64,000 bases of DNA from CADEEN01 sp963783785. Lineage in GTDB: Bacteria > Pseudomonadota > Gammaproteobacteria > Burkholderiales > Burkholderiaceae_C. The stretch lies in NCBI GenBank assembly GCA_963783785.1, contig CAWAOQ010000012.1, positions 100,862 through 164,861 of the forward strand, read 5' to 3'. Each line of letters begins with the position of its first letter. Within the stretch, counting starts at the first letter, position 1. Positions 35,755 to 45,883 of the stretch are shown here, piece after piece. Made by a program: the position numbers and the translations under genes. The notes beneath the pieces were generated by a model that saw only the letters and a list, made by a program, of their open reading frames with translations, was not told the DNA's origin and searched no databases.

Positions 35755-36723
35755 ATGCTCGATGAAATCGTCCTCGCCGAGCCGCGCGGCTTCTGCGCCG
35801 GTGTCGACCGTGCGATCGAGATCGTCGAGCGCGCGCTGGTCAAGTTCGGCGCGCCGATCTACGTCCGCCACGAGATCGTGCACAACACCTACGTCGTCAA
35901 CGACCTCAAGGCCAAGGGCGCGATCTTCATCGAGGAGCTGTCGGAGGTGCCGCCCGGCGCGACGCTGGTGTTCAGCGCCCACGGCGTCAGCCAGGCGGTG
36001 CGGCGCGAGGCCGCCGAGCGCGGCTTCTCGGTCTTCGACGCCACCTGCCCGCTGGTGACGAAGGTGCATGTCGAGGTGGCCAAGCTGCACAAGGAAGGCT
36101 ACGAGTTCCTGATGATCGGCCACAAGGGCCATCCCGAGGTCGAGGGCACGATGGGCCAGCTCTACGACGGCATCTACCTGATCGAGCATGTCGCCGACGT
36201 GGCCACGGCCCCGGTGAAGAACCCCGAGCGCGTCGCAGTGGTGACGCAGACCACGCTGAGCGTCGACGACACCGCCGAGATCCTGGCCGAGGTCAAGCGC
36301 CGCTTTCCGCTGGTGCGCGAGCCCAAGCAGCAGGACATCTGCTACGCCACGCAGAACCGCCAGGATGCGGTCAAGGTCCTGACGCCACAGGTGGACGTGG
36401 TGATCGTCGTCGGCAGTCCGACCAGCAGCAACAGCAATCGCCTGCGCGAGTTGGCCGAGCGGCTGGGCCGTCCGGCCTACATGGTCGACAGCGCCGAGGC
36501 GCTGCAGCCGGCGTGGTTCACGGCCGCGCACCGGGTCGGCCTGACCGCCGGTGCGTCGGCGCCCGACATCCTGGTGCAGCAGGTGATCGCGCGCTTGCGC
36601 GAGCTCGGTGCGCTGTCATTGCGCAGGCTCGACGGCGTGGTCGAGACGGTTCACTTCCCTCTGCCCAAGGGGCTGGGCGACAAGTCGATGGCCGAGGTGG
36701 CTGCGTCGCGAACTTCGGCCTGA
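35755..36723 (+). CDS. ispH: 4-hydroxy-3-methylbut-2-enyl diphosphate reductase
   Basis: A 322-residue iron-sulfur enzyme that forms IPP and DMAPP in the last step of the non-mevalonate isoprenoid pathway. The three cluster cysteines are in PRGFCAGVDRA (Cys14), FDATCPLVTKVH and DICYATQNRQ. The substrate-binding His in VFSAHGVS, the HKGHPEVEGTMGQ block and the GSPTSSNSNRL block are intact. It follows fkpB without a gap and precedes serS by 19 bases. Confidence 0.96.
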   Translation: MLDEIVLAEPRGFCAGVDRAIEIVERALVKFGAPIYVRHEIVHNTYVVNDLKAKGAIFIEELSEVPPGATLVFSAHGVSQAVRREAAERGFSVFDATCPLVTKVHVEVAKLHKEGYEFLMIGHKGHPEVEGTMGQLYDGIYLIEHVADVATAPVKNPERVAVVTQTTLSVDDTAEILAEVKRRFPLVREPKQQDICYATQNRQDAVKVLTPQVDVVIVVGSPTSSNSNRLRELAERLGRPAYMVDSAEALQPAWFTAAHRVGLTAGASAPDILVQQVIARLRELGALSLRRLDGVVETVHFPLPKGLGDKSMAEVAASRTSA

Positions 36724-36742
36724 CACAACAGAAGAATCCAAC

Positions 36743-38034
<1,292 letters not shown>

Positions 38035-38038
<4 letters not shown>

Positions 38039-38847
38039 GCGACAAGGTCGAGCGGCTGGCCAGCGAACTGCTGGCCGCGCACGACCGCGCCGCGCTCGTC
38101 GAGCTGCCATCGGCCCGGCCCGGCGGGCTGACCGTCGACGAAGCCTATGCAGTCGCAGGGCGTGTCGCACAACTGCGCAAGGCGCGCGGCGAGCGCCCGC
38201 GCGGCTGGAAGATCGGCTTCACCAACCGCGGCATCTGGGATCGCTACGGCGTGCATGCGCCGATCTGGGGCCCCGTCTGGGACACCACCGCCGTGCTGCT
38301 CGACGGCAACGAAACCACGGTGTCGCTCGCTGGCCTGAGCCAGCCGAGGCTGGAGCCCGAGGTGGTCTTCGGCTTCGAGCGCGTGCCTGCGGCGGGCATG
38401 TCGCTGGCGCAGCTTCAAGGCTGCCTGGCCTGGGTGGCCCACGGCTTCGAGATCGTGCACACGCACTGCGCCGACTGGCGCTTCACACTGGCCGACACGG
38501 TGGCCGACTTCGCCCTGCATGGCCGCCTCTACGTCGGCCCCCGCGTGCCGGTGGATCGCTGGCAGACGCTGGCCGAAGACTTGGCGGCGATGCGGGTCGA
38601 GCTGCTGTGCGACGGCGTCGCCCAGGACCAAGGCGTTGGCAGCATCGTGCTCGACGGCCCGCTGCACGCACTGCGGCAGTGGATCGATGCGATGGCCGCC
38701 ACGACGCCGACCTGGCGCGTCGTGCCGGGCGAGTTCGTGACCACCGGCACGATCACCGACGCGTGGCCGATGCGCCCGGGCCAGCACTGGCAAACGCGGC
38801 TGTCGGACGCGCGTCTCGCGGCGCTGTCGCTGCACACGATCGCCTGA
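38035..38847 (+). CDS. 2-keto-4-pentenoate hydratase family (MhpD-like)
   Basis: A 270-residue protein starting at GTG 38035 inside the last codons of serS. Family blocks are VDEAYAVAGRV, GWKIGFTNRGIWDRYGV, LEPEVVFGFE, VAHGFEIVHTHCADW and a C-terminal GEFVTTGTITDAWPM. Such enzymes hydrate 2-hydroxypentadienoate to 4-hydroxy-2-oxovalerate in meta-cleavage pathways. No other meta-cleavage gene is adjacent. Overlap with an essential tRNA synthetase gene means it would be translated constitutively. Fumarylacetoacetase-like relatives with other substrates are an alternative. Confidence 0.78.
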
Positions 38848-38895
38848 CCGGCCTGCACTACAATCCAGCCCGTCCCGCAGACCCCGGGAACACCA

Positions 38896-38986
38896 GGAAA
38901 GGTGGCAGAGTGGTCGATCGCGCCGGACTCGAAATCCGGTTCACGGGTCTCCCGTGACGAGGGTTCGAATCCCTCCCTTTCCGCCA
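38896..38986 (+). tRNA. tRNA-Ser (anticodon CGA)
   Basis: The acceptor stem pairs GGAAAGG (38896-38902) with CCTTTCC (38976-38982), followed by G and an encoded CCA (38984-38986). The anticodon stem CCGGA/TCCGG encloses CTCGAAA, so the anticodon is CGA at 38930-38932, reading UCG. A long variable arm (stem CGGGT/CCCG) and the GGTTCGAATCC T-arm are typical of tRNA-Ser. Length is 91 bases including CCA. Confidence 0.95.
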
Positions 38987-38993
38987 TCCAGCC

Positions 38994-39025
38994 AGAGCCC
39001 TTCCTCGCGAATGGCTCTTTTTTTT
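38994..39025 (+). terminator. Intrinsic terminator after tRNA-Ser
   Basis: AGAGCC (38994-38999) pairs with GGCTCT (39013-39018) around a 13-nt loop and is followed at once by an uninterrupted T-run to 39025. It lies 8 bases after the tRNA and is the clearest rho-independent terminator in the window. Confidence 0.85.
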
Positions 39026-39112
39026 CGATCCCACGCCTGGCTTTGCTTCGACCCCACTGGCGCCAGAGGCTCGGAGCAGGATGCAGTCGATGATCATTCA
39101 CCGCACAGGATC

Positions 39113-40219
39113 ATGAACACTGCCCTCGGTACTGGATCGATGCGTCTCGCGACCTTGACTCTCGTCGCGGCGATGGGCCTGGCGCTGGCCGGGTGCGCGA
39201 GTTCGCCGCTCTTGCCGTTCTCGACCGACACGCCGCCGCTGATGCTGATGCCGGCCGCGCAGGCCGGCGTCCAGGACAAGCGCGGGCGGTTCCGCGAGAT
39301 CTACTGTGCGGTGCTGCAGGCGCGGGCCGGCGAGGTGCCGGACCATCGCGCCTGCGACGACGCACTGACGCGGGTCGGCACCGAACCGGCGGGGACCGGG
39401 CAGCCGGTGCCGCTCGGTGTGTCGAGCCGCCGCCTGGTCGCGGCGGTGGTGCCGGGGATCGGCTACGACTGCTTCGCGCAGTGGCTGCAGGCTCCCGGCA
39501 CAGCGACCCAGCATGTGCGCAAGTACGGCTACGACCACCAGTTGATGAAGGTCGATGCGCTGTCCGGTTCCGCCAACAACGCGCGTCAGATCCGCGACGC
39601 GATCATGGCGATGGACCTGGGCCCGGGAGCGCCGCGCCTCGTGCTGGTCGGCTACTCGAAAGGCGCGCCCGATGCGCTCGAGGCGATCGTCAACCATCCG
39701 GAGATCCGGCCTCGGGTGGCCGCCGTCGTGAGCGTGGCGGGCGCGGTGGGCGGGTCGCCGCTGGCCAACGATGCGGAGCAGTACCAGGCCGACCTGTTGC
39801 GCCACTTTCCGGGTGCGGCCTGCGATTCCGGTGACGGCGGCGCAGTGGCCAGCCTGCGCCCCGGCGTGCGCAAGGCCTGGCTGGCGCAGAACCCGTTGCC
39901 GGCCGGCGTGCCCTACTACTCGGTCGTGACCTTGCCGCAGCCGGATCGCATCTCGTCGATCCTGCGCATCAGCGCCAACAAGCTGAGCCTGGTCGACGGG
40001 CGCAACGACAGCCAGGTGATCTTCTACGACCAGGTCATCCCGGGATCGAGCCTGGTCGGCTACATCAACGCCGATCACTGGGCGATCGTCGTGCCGATCG
40101 GGCGCACGCACGAGACGATCGGTTCGCTCTTCGTCACCCAGAACGCCTATCCGCGCGAAGCGCTGCTCGAAGCCGTGCTTCGCTTCGTCGAAGAAGACCT
40201 TGCCGCGCGCGGAAAGTAG
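39113..40219 (+). CDS. Putative alpha/beta-hydrolase-like lipoprotein
   Basis: A 368-residue predicted lipoprotein with lipobox LALAGC (Cys28). ATG 39113 follows an ACAGGA ribosome-binding site. It contains a nucleophile-elbow-like GYSKG (Ser182) after a hydrophobic strand PRLVLVG, then VVSVAGAVGGSPL; Asp299 or Asp306 and His322 (INADHWAIVVP) could complete a Ser-Asp-His triad. This suggests a serine esterase or lipase held at the membrane, but I do not recognise a named family. It is 6 bases upstream of a large zinc-enzyme/barrel gene, so they are probably co-expressed. It is promoter-proximal after the tRNA terminator. Confidence 0.6.
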   Translation: MNTALGTGSMRLATLTLVAAMGLALAGCASSPLLPFSTDTPPLMLMPAAQAGVQDKRGRFREIYCAVLQARAGEVPDHRACDDALTRVGTEPAGTGQPVPLGVSSRRLVAAVVPGIGYDCFAQWLQAPGTATQHVRKYGYDHQLMKVDALSGSANNARQIRDAIMAMDLGPGAPRLVLVGYSKGAPDALEAIVNHPEIRPRVAAVVSVAGAVGGSPLANDAEQYQADLLRHFPGAACDSGDGGAVASLRPGVRKAWLAQNPLPAGVPYYSVVTLPQPDRISSILRISANKLSLVDGRNDSQVIFYDQVIPGSSLVGYINADHWAIVVPIGRTHETIGSLFVTQNAYPREALLEAVLRFVEEDLAARGK

Positions 40220-40225
40220 CCCCAC

Positions 40226-42223
40226 ATGAAGTCGTCGCGATCCACCGTCCTCGCGGGAGTGCTGGTTGCCCTGAGCGTCGTCGGCTGGGCAGGCCCCGCC
40301 CGCGCGTGGGTCTATCCCGAACATCGCGACATTGCGGTGCTCGCCGTCGAGAAGCTCGATGCGGAGCGCAGGGCACTGTTCGATCGCCTCTGGCGCGAAG
40401 CCCGCACGGGCCACGAACAGCGCCTGTGCGAGCAGGGCGCGGACAGCAAACAGGGCGTCGCCCCCGCGTGCATCGACTGGGCGGCGTTCGCGGCGATCGC
40501 CGGAGACCATTCGTGCTCGAGCAAGAACATGCTCGACAACGTCCTGAAGACCGAATGGATCCTGCAGGTGGCCGACGTGTCGGCGCAGTTGAAGATCGAC
40601 CTCGGGCGCATCGCGGTCACGGCCCGGCCGGAAGTGAACATCCGCGACAAGAACCTGATGGCCGATGTTCAGCGCGTGATGGAGGATGAAGGCCTGCGCG
40701 CCGACCGCCAGAACGCGCTGCGCACGGCAGACACCCGGCTGCAGCGGGCCGATGTCGAATACGCGACCCGCGCCGGGTCCAACGGCGCGCACTTCCTGCT
40801 GCCGCGGCCGCGCACGGACACCACGCCGAAGGAATACGTGGAGCTGACGCTCACCCCCGGCTCCGAGATCAGCGCGGTGGGCGTCTACGCCTGGTTCCAC
40901 TTGAGTGCGCTGCAGAAGGCCACGCGGCTGGCGACCGAACAGCTCGCGCCGGCCGAACGGCAGGCGCTCGCGCGGGCGATGCTGGCCGACGAGGGCTTTG
41001 CGCTGCACTTCCTGCAGGACACCTACGCCGCCGGCCATGTCGCCGGGAGCTGGGGCGACGTGTCGCAGCGCAAGGGCACCCACGACTACTACAACGAGTC
41101 CGGGCTGGAGGTCTTCACCTGGAGAGGCGGCAGCGAATCGATGGTGCTGATGGGCGACGCGCACATGCGGCCGCAGGACGCGGAGCGTGCGGCCACCGCG
41201 GTGCGCGCGAGCCTGCAGCAGTTGATCGACCATGCGGCCGGTCGCGATCGCCCGACGCGGCTGCCGCACACGCCGGCAGCCCCTGCCGAGCCCGATGCGC
41301 TCGACGTCTGCAAGACCAACGTGCTGATGGCGCGCGATGAGGGCTTGCGCGCGACGCCGGAAGCCTGGGCGCAGCTCCCCGAGGTGCTCGGGCCGACGCC
41401 CGTGCCGGGCCTCGGCCCGGGGCTGGGATCGATGCCGCGCTTTCGCGCCGAGGTGGGGCCGTTCATCGGTTTTGCCGGTTCCGGGGACATCCGCGGGATC
41501 GGTGGTGGGTACATCCCTTCGGTCACGTCCAGCGGCTGGATCGGCGGCGCCGAGCTGTCGCTGCGCGCCGGCCTGGGTCTGGACGGCGTGATCGGAGAGT
41601 CGGGCGACGGGCTGGTGTTCGGTTCGATCGGACTGCGCGGCGATACGCGCTCGTCCAACACGCTGCCGGTCTCATCGGCCGCAGTGGAGGCGGCCGGCGG
41701 CGTGTCCGCCGTGCGATCGCGCTTCGGCATCGCGACCCGGCTGCGGATGCCCTTCTACCTCATTCCGGGCGACCTGCTGCTCGCGTCGCCGCTGTATCTC
41801 TTCGCCCCCGAGGCCTACACCGGCATGGCGGTCACCGCCAGCAACGGCGGCCTGATTCCGTGGCAGTCGGGGTGGGCGACCCGCATCGGGCGCTTCCAGT
41901 TCGTGCTCGGGCGCGAACTCGGTGCCACCTTCTACGGCTACGGCTTCGAGAACACGACGGTCGCACCGGGCGCAACGCCCGGCGCCGATCCCCGGGTCGT
42001 CGACTTCAAGTCGATCTACTTCGACCTGCCGATCCTGGAATACCGGCCTTACCGCGCGTTCGATACCAAGCAGAGTTCGGCGGTGTTGATCCAGCTCTTT
42101 GCCGGCGCCGACGTCCCGCAAAGCACGACGGTGACCTGGCCGCCGGGGGCGCCGGGGGTGAAGCTCGACACGATCTATTCGATCGGGTTGCGGATGATCT
42201 TCGATTGGCGCCGCTACTTCTGA
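40226..42223 (+). CDS. Zinc phospholipase C/S1-P1 nuclease-like domain joined to a predicted outer-membrane barrel
   Basis: A 665-residue exported protein. Cleavage after PARA would expose Trp28 as the new N-terminus (WVYPEHRDIA), matching zinc-dependent phospholipase C and S1/P1 nucleases, where the terminal Trp and a nearby His (His33) bind zinc. Other candidate ligands are GDH (94-95), His189, His225, HFLQDTYAAGH (His261, Asp265, His271) and THDYY (His286-Asp287). From about residue 415 the composition changes to alternating Gly/aromatic strands, and the protein ends in Phe (RRYF), as outer-membrane barrels do. The combination implies a surface or periplasmic phosphodiesterase anchored in the outer membrane. 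Substrate (phospholipid or nucleic acid) is unknown; the domain reading is mine by motif only. Confidence 0.6.
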   Translation: MKSSRSTVLAGVLVALSVVGWAGPARAWVYPEHRDIAVLAVEKLDAERRALFDRLWREARTGHEQRLCEQGADSKQGVAPACIDWAAFAAIAGDHSCSSKNMLDNVLKTEWILQVADVSAQLKIDLGRIAVTARPEVNIRDKNLMADVQRVMEDEGLRADRQNALRTADTRLQRADVEYATRAGSNGAHFLLPRPRTDTTPKEYVELTLTPGSEISAVGVYAWFHLSALQKATRLATEQLAPAERQALARAMLADEGFALHFLQDTYAAGHVAGSWGDVSQRKGTHDYYNESGLEVFTWRGGSESMVLMGDAHMRPQDAERAATAVRASLQQLIDHAAGRDRPTRLPHTPAAPAEPDALDVCKTNVLMARDEGLRATPEAWAQLPEVLGPTPVPGLGPGLGSMPRFRAEVGPFIGFAGSGDIRGIGGGYIPSVTSSGWIGGAELSLRAGLGLDGVIGESGDGLVFGSIGLRGDTRSSNTLPVSSAAVEAAGGVSAVRSRFGIATRLRMPFYLIPGDLLLASPLYLFAPEAYTGMAVTASNGGLIPWQSGWATRIGRFQFVLGRELGATFYGYGFENTTVAPGATPGADPRVVDFKSIYFDLPILEYRPYRAFDTKQSSAVLIQLFAGADVPQSTTVTWPPGAPGVKLDTIYSIGLRMIFDWRRYF

Positions 42224-42334
42224 CCGCCTGACCGCCTGAGCGCGCGACGGCGCGATGGCGCGACCGAGCCGGGCCGCCGCCTAGAATGCGCGGCCCCGCA
42301 AGGGCCTTGCACAACCCCACGGAGTCCACCACCG

Positions 42335-43204
42335 ATGTCCCGCTTGATCTCCCTCATTGCCGCGCTGTGTCTCGCACCCGCGCTCGCCCTCGCCCAGACG
42401 GGCAACGCGTCGCTCGATGGACGCCTGAAGAAGATCCAGGAAACGAAGACGATCTCGGTGGCCTACCGCACCGATGCGCTGCCGTTCTCCTTCGAGGACA
42501 ACGAGAAGAAGCCCGCCGGCTACATGATCGACCTGTGCCGCAGCGTCATCGCCGCCATCGAGCGCCAGATCGGCATCGTGCCGTTGCAGGTCAAGTGGGT
42601 GCCGGTGACGGTGCAGACCCGCTTTGCCGCTGTCAGCGGCGGCCAGGCCGACATGGAATGCGGCGCCACCACCGTCACGCTCGGACGGATGAAGGAGGTG
42701 GGCTTTTCCTCGCTGACCTTCGTCGACGGCACCGGGCTGTTGGTCCGCTCCTCGACCGCTGGCAATTCGCTGATGGATCTGGCCAACAAGAAGATCGGCG
42801 TCATCACCGGCACGAGCAACGAACGAGCGCTCGCCGAGGCGATGAAGGCCAAGATGATCAATGCCCAGGTGGTGCCGGTCAAGAGCCGCGACGAAGGGTT
42901 GGCGCAGTTGGAGGCCGGCACGATCGACGCCTTTGCCGGCGATCGCGTGCTGCTCGTCGGCCTGGCCGGCAAGGCCAGGGACCCGAAGTCGCTCGCCCTG
43001 CTCGGCGATGCGCTGTCCTATGAACCCTATGCCATCGTGCTGCCGCGGGGCGACTGGGCGATGCGCCATGCGGTGGACGCTGCGCTGGCGCAGATCTACA
43101 AGAGCAGTGCGCTGCCGGAGATCTACAACCGCTGGTTCGGCGCGCTCGGCCGGCCGAGCCCGATCCTGGAAGTGATGTACGGACTGGGCCGCCTGCCCGA
43201 CTGA
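42335..43204 (+). CDS. Amino-acid-type periplasmic binding protein
   Basis: A 289-residue type-II periplasmic binding protein (SBP family 3) with a signal peptide ending at LALAQ. Signatures are SVAYRTDALPFSFEDNEKKPAGYMIDLC, VQTRFAAVSGGQADMECGATT, KKIGVITGTSNERAL and SYEPYAIVLPRGD. The fold binds polar amino acids, typically glutamate or aspartate. No permease or ATPase gene is adjacent, so it would act with a remote transporter or in signalling. The 111-base gap before it contains a short GACCGCCT direct repeat and nothing else clear. Confidence 0.85.
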   Translation: MSRLISLIAALCLAPALALAQTGNASLDGRLKKIQETKTISVAYRTDALPFSFEDNEKKPAGYMIDLCRSVIAAIERQIGIVPLQVKWVPVTVQTRFAAVSGGQADMECGATTVTLGRMKEVGFSSLTFVDGTGLLVRSSTAGNSLMDLANKKIGVITGTSNERALAEAMKAKMINAQVVPVKSRDEGLAQLEAGTIDAFAGDRVLLVGLAGKARDPKSLALLGDALSYEPYAIVLPRGDWAMRHAVDAALAQIYKSSALPEIYNRWFGALGRPSPILEVMYGLGRLPD

Positions 43205-43205
43205 G

Positions 43206-44753
43206 TCAGAGCTGCGACTCGATCGGCAGCAGGCCGAGGAACCACACGCCGAGTTGGCGCCAGGCGCTGACTTCGGGTTCCTTCGCGAGCGTGCGGGTCC
43301 CCTCGGCGGTGGTCTCGATCCAGACCAGGTGGGCCTTGCCTTCGCGCTCGGCCACCCGTTCGACGCGCCAAGCCACCTGGTCGAGCGCTGCCTCGATTCC
43401 GGTCGCCATCTCGTTGGCCATCGGCTCGCTCTCGCACACCACGCCGATCTCGGTGTTCAGCTGCACCGACCGGGGGTCGAGGTTCAGCGAACCGATGAAC
43501 ACGGCACGCCGATCGAAGACAAAGGTCTTGGCATGCAACGAGGCACGCGAACCGCTGATCTGCCGGTCCTTGCCCTTGGTTCGACCATACGCGATGGCAT
43601 CGGGCTTCAGTTCAAAAAGCCGCACGCCCGCCTCGAGCAGCGGCTCGCGATAGCGCTTGTAGCCCGCGTGCACCGCGCCGACGTCGGACGCCGCGAGCGA
43701 GTTGGTCAGCACCGTGACGCGCACCCCTTTCTGCACCATCGTGCGCAACGAGGCCACGCCCGCATCGCCGGGGACGAAATAGGGCGAGACGATCAGCAGC
43801 TCGCTGCGCAACTGCACGCCGACGCGGGCGAGTTGCGGCAACAGGTGGCCCTCGGTGTCTTCGGGCGGTCGGCTGACCTTGGCCGGGTCGTCGACGAGCA
43901 GATGGGCCTTGCCCCAGAACAGGCCGTCCGTTCCCGCGGCCAGGCGCTGCGCGGCCGTCGACCGCGCGTGGCTGACATACGGGCTGTCACGCTGCGACTC
44001 GACGAATGCGGTCAGTTGCGCGCGCAGCGCCTCGAGGCTCGCCGCCTCGCTCGGCCGCCCGGTCAACGCGCCGATCGGGACCGACATCGGGGCGTTCCAG
44101 AAGCTGTCGAAGGCCTTCGAGACCTCGCCGACGACGGGGCCGAGCGTCAGCACGTCGAGATCACCGAACGCCACGTCGACATGTGCCTCGAAGTACTCGT
44201 CGCCGATGTTGCGACCGCCCAGAACGGCGCGCTGGTTGTCGACCACGAAGGCCTTGTTGTGCATGCGGCGGTTCACGCGCGTGAAGTCGGTCAGCATGCC
44301 CAGGCCGCGGAAGGTGCGCGACGCGACCGGGTTGAAAAGCCGGATCTCGACGTTCGGATGCGAATCGAGACTCAGCAGGTTGTCGTCATTGGTCTTGGTG
44401 CCGACGTCGTCGACCAGGATGCGCACGCGCACGCCGCGGTCGGCAGCGCGCAGCAGCGCATTGGCAAACAGACGCCCGGTCAGGTCGTTGTGCCAGATGT
44501 AGTACTGCACGTCCAGCGAGCGCCGGGCCGCTTCGGCCAGCAGTATCCGGACCACCAGGGCGTCGACGCCGTTGGGCAGCGGCCGGAATCCGCTCTGGCC
44601 TTCATGCGACATCAGCATCTCCCGTCCGACCTGCCCGAGCGGGGTCGATGCCGTGTCCTGCAGCGCGTGAGACTCGATGCGTTCGTAGTCGGCAGGCAGG
44701 CTGGCACAGCCCCCGAGCAGCAGCAACGCGAGCACGGCGACGAGACGCCGCAC
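43206..44753 (-). CDS. Phospholipase D-family lipoprotein (cardiolipin synthase C-like)
   Basis: A 515-residue protein starting at GTG 44753 with lipobox LLGGC (Cys16). Two HKD motifs are intact: MHNKAFVVDN (His165, Lys167, Asp172) and LHAKTFVFDR (His407, Lys409, Asp414). The layout resembles YmdC/ClsC-type cardiolipin synthases or related phospholipase D enzymes, acting at the membrane. Its start overlaps the end of the DUF3047 gene, so both are in one operon. No partner YmdB-like gene is seen. Confidence 0.82.
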   Translation of the reverse strand: MRRLVAVLALLLLGGCASLPADYERIESHALQDTASTPLGQVGREMLMSHEGQSGFRPLPNGVDALVVRILLAEAARRSLDVQYYIWHNDLTGRLFANALLRAADRGVRVRILVDDVGTKTNDDNLLSLDSHPNVEIRLFNPVASRTFRGLGMLTDFTRVNRRMHNKAFVVDNQRAVLGGRNIGDEYFEAHVDVAFGDLDVLTLGPVVGEVSKAFDSFWNAPMSVPIGALTGRPSEAASLEALRAQLTAFVESQRDSPYVSHARSTAAQRLAAGTDGLFWGKAHLLVDDPAKVSRPPEDTEGHLLPQLARVGVQLRSELLIVSPYFVPGDAGVASLRTMVQKGVRVTVLTNSLAASDVGAVHAGYKRYREPLLEAGVRLFELKPDAIAYGRTKGKDRQISGSRASLHAKTFVFDRRAVFIGSLNLDPRSVQLNTEIGVVCESEPMANEMATGIEAALDQVAWRVERVAEREGKAHLVWIETTAEGTRTLAKEPEVSAWRQLGVWFLGLLPIESQL

Positions 44754-44755
44754 GT

Positions 44756-45496
44756 TCAGCCCGCCCCGCAACTGATGCGGATGCCGGCGTACTCGCCGAC
44801 GGCCTTTTCGCCGGTGTTGTCGGTGTCGGTCATCACGGCCACACCCAGCACCGGGCCGGGCTCGGCGCCGTAGGCGCGCCGGTAGTCGTCGGCCAGGTTG
44901 CGCTGCACCGATTGCCAGCTGCCGAGGCCGCCGGGCCCGGAGGCAACGGCCAGCATCTTCACCTGGCTCGTGTGTGCCGAGGCAATCACGCTGTCGACCG
45001 GAACCAGGTCGCTCCAGATGTACATCAGCACGGCGTATGGCGGCTCTCGCCCGGACAGGTTCTTGGCCCGCTTGAATCGCGTCCGCTCGGCCTCCGGCAG
45101 CGTGGCATGGTCGCCGTCGAAGGCAACGAGGACGCGCAGCGGCGCGTCCTCGCGCGCCTTGTCGCGGTTGTCGGCGCCGGCAACGAGCGCGTCGGTCTTC
45201 CACTGCCAGCTCAGCGTCATCGGCATGCGGCTCGCCGACTTCAGCAAGGCCACATACAGCGAGGCCGATCGGTCCGCACTGGCGCGCAGCACGCCACGGC
45301 GATCGCCATCCTGCACCAACGTGTACACGGTGTCGCGCTTGAGCTTTGACATCGGCACGTGCTTCCAGCCGACCTCTTTCTGATCGAAACCCAGATTGCG
45401 GGATTCACAAGGTACCGCGGCGCCTGCAGCACAGGCGACGCCCGTCATGCTGCCGAGCAACAGGCCGAAGACAACGATGCTCTGGGGGGCTCTCAT
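44756..45496 (-). CDS. DUF3047 domain secreted protein
   Basis: A 246-residue protein with a signal peptide ending near GVACA. It has WQWKTDALVAGADNRDKAREDAPLRVLVAFDGD, DUF3047-like (note split: WQWKTDAL then a D-K-x-R-E-D-A segment), LMYIWSD and a closing GVAVMTDTDNTGEKA. The fold is probably a periplasmic beta-sandwich; no function is established. It is upstream of and overlaps the phospholipase D lipoprotein gene, hinting at a shared envelope role. Confidence 0.75.
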   Translation of the reverse strand: MRAPQSIVVFGLLLGSMTGVACAAGAAVPCESRNLGFDQKEVGWKHVPMSKLKRDTVYTLVQDGDRRGVLRASADRSASLYVALLKSASRMPMTLSWQWKTDALVAGADNRDKAREDAPLRVLVAFDGDHATLPEAERTRFKRAKNLSGREPPYAVLMYIWSDLVPVDSVIASAHTSQVKMLAVASGPGGLGSWQSVQRNLADDYRRAYGAEPGPVLGVAVMTDTDNTGEKAVGEYAGIRISCGAG

Positions 45497-45503
45497 GACT
45501 GCC

Positions 45504-45803
45504 TCACGGCTGGCCCGGCTTGGCCGCGGCGTCCTTGGTCTCGTACAGCGAGGGCGTGACGCCGGCGCGTGCGAGGAAGCCGCGCAGATGCAGCAGCGAG
45601 TGCGCATCGAGCACGTTGCTGTGATGGGGGCGGTGCAGCACGCCTTCCATGCGGTTGAGCGTCATGCGAATGCGCGCGCCGGACAATGACTCGATTTCGG
45701 CACCGACGTGCTTCAGCAGCGATTCGATGTCGCGCCAGTGCACATTGTTGCTGGGCGGGTCGTGGAAGATCGATCGGATCAGATTGGCGTGGTGGCGACT
45801 CAT
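45504..45803 (-). CDS. HicA-like small protein, apparently without HicB
   Basis: A 99-residue protein starting MSRHHANLIRSIFHDPPSNN and including VHWRDIESLLKHVGAEI, then a Leu/His-rich tail. It resembles the HicA-like (double-stranded RNA-binding fold) family common in beta-proteobacteria. The Gly-Ser-His active segment of HicA toxins appears here as LSGARIR, lacking the catalytic His, and no hicB antitoxin gene is adjacent. An active toxin is therefore unlikely. It sits 7 bases upstream of DUF3047. Confidence 0.6.
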   Translation of the reverse strand: MSRHHANLIRSIFHDPPSNNVHWRDIESLLKHVGAEIESLSGARIRMTLNRMEGVLHRPHHSNVLDAHSLLHLRGFLARAGVTPSLYETKDAAAKPGQP

Positions 45804-45883
45804 CGAACTCTCACTGCGATTGATCTGGTCAGAGCGTACTCGAATCGCGTGCTTCCGTGGAGGTCTCCCGCCATGCCGGTCGG

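Noticed and set aside
38902..39093. Forward open frame MAEWSIAPDSKSGSR... over the tRNA region
   Set aside because: It is the translation of tRNA-Ser and its terminator, a well-known artefact of tRNA-Ser genes.
42224..42334. Short GACCGCCT direct repeat after the zinc-enzyme/barrel gene
   Set aside because: Only two copies; not enough to define a repeat family or array.
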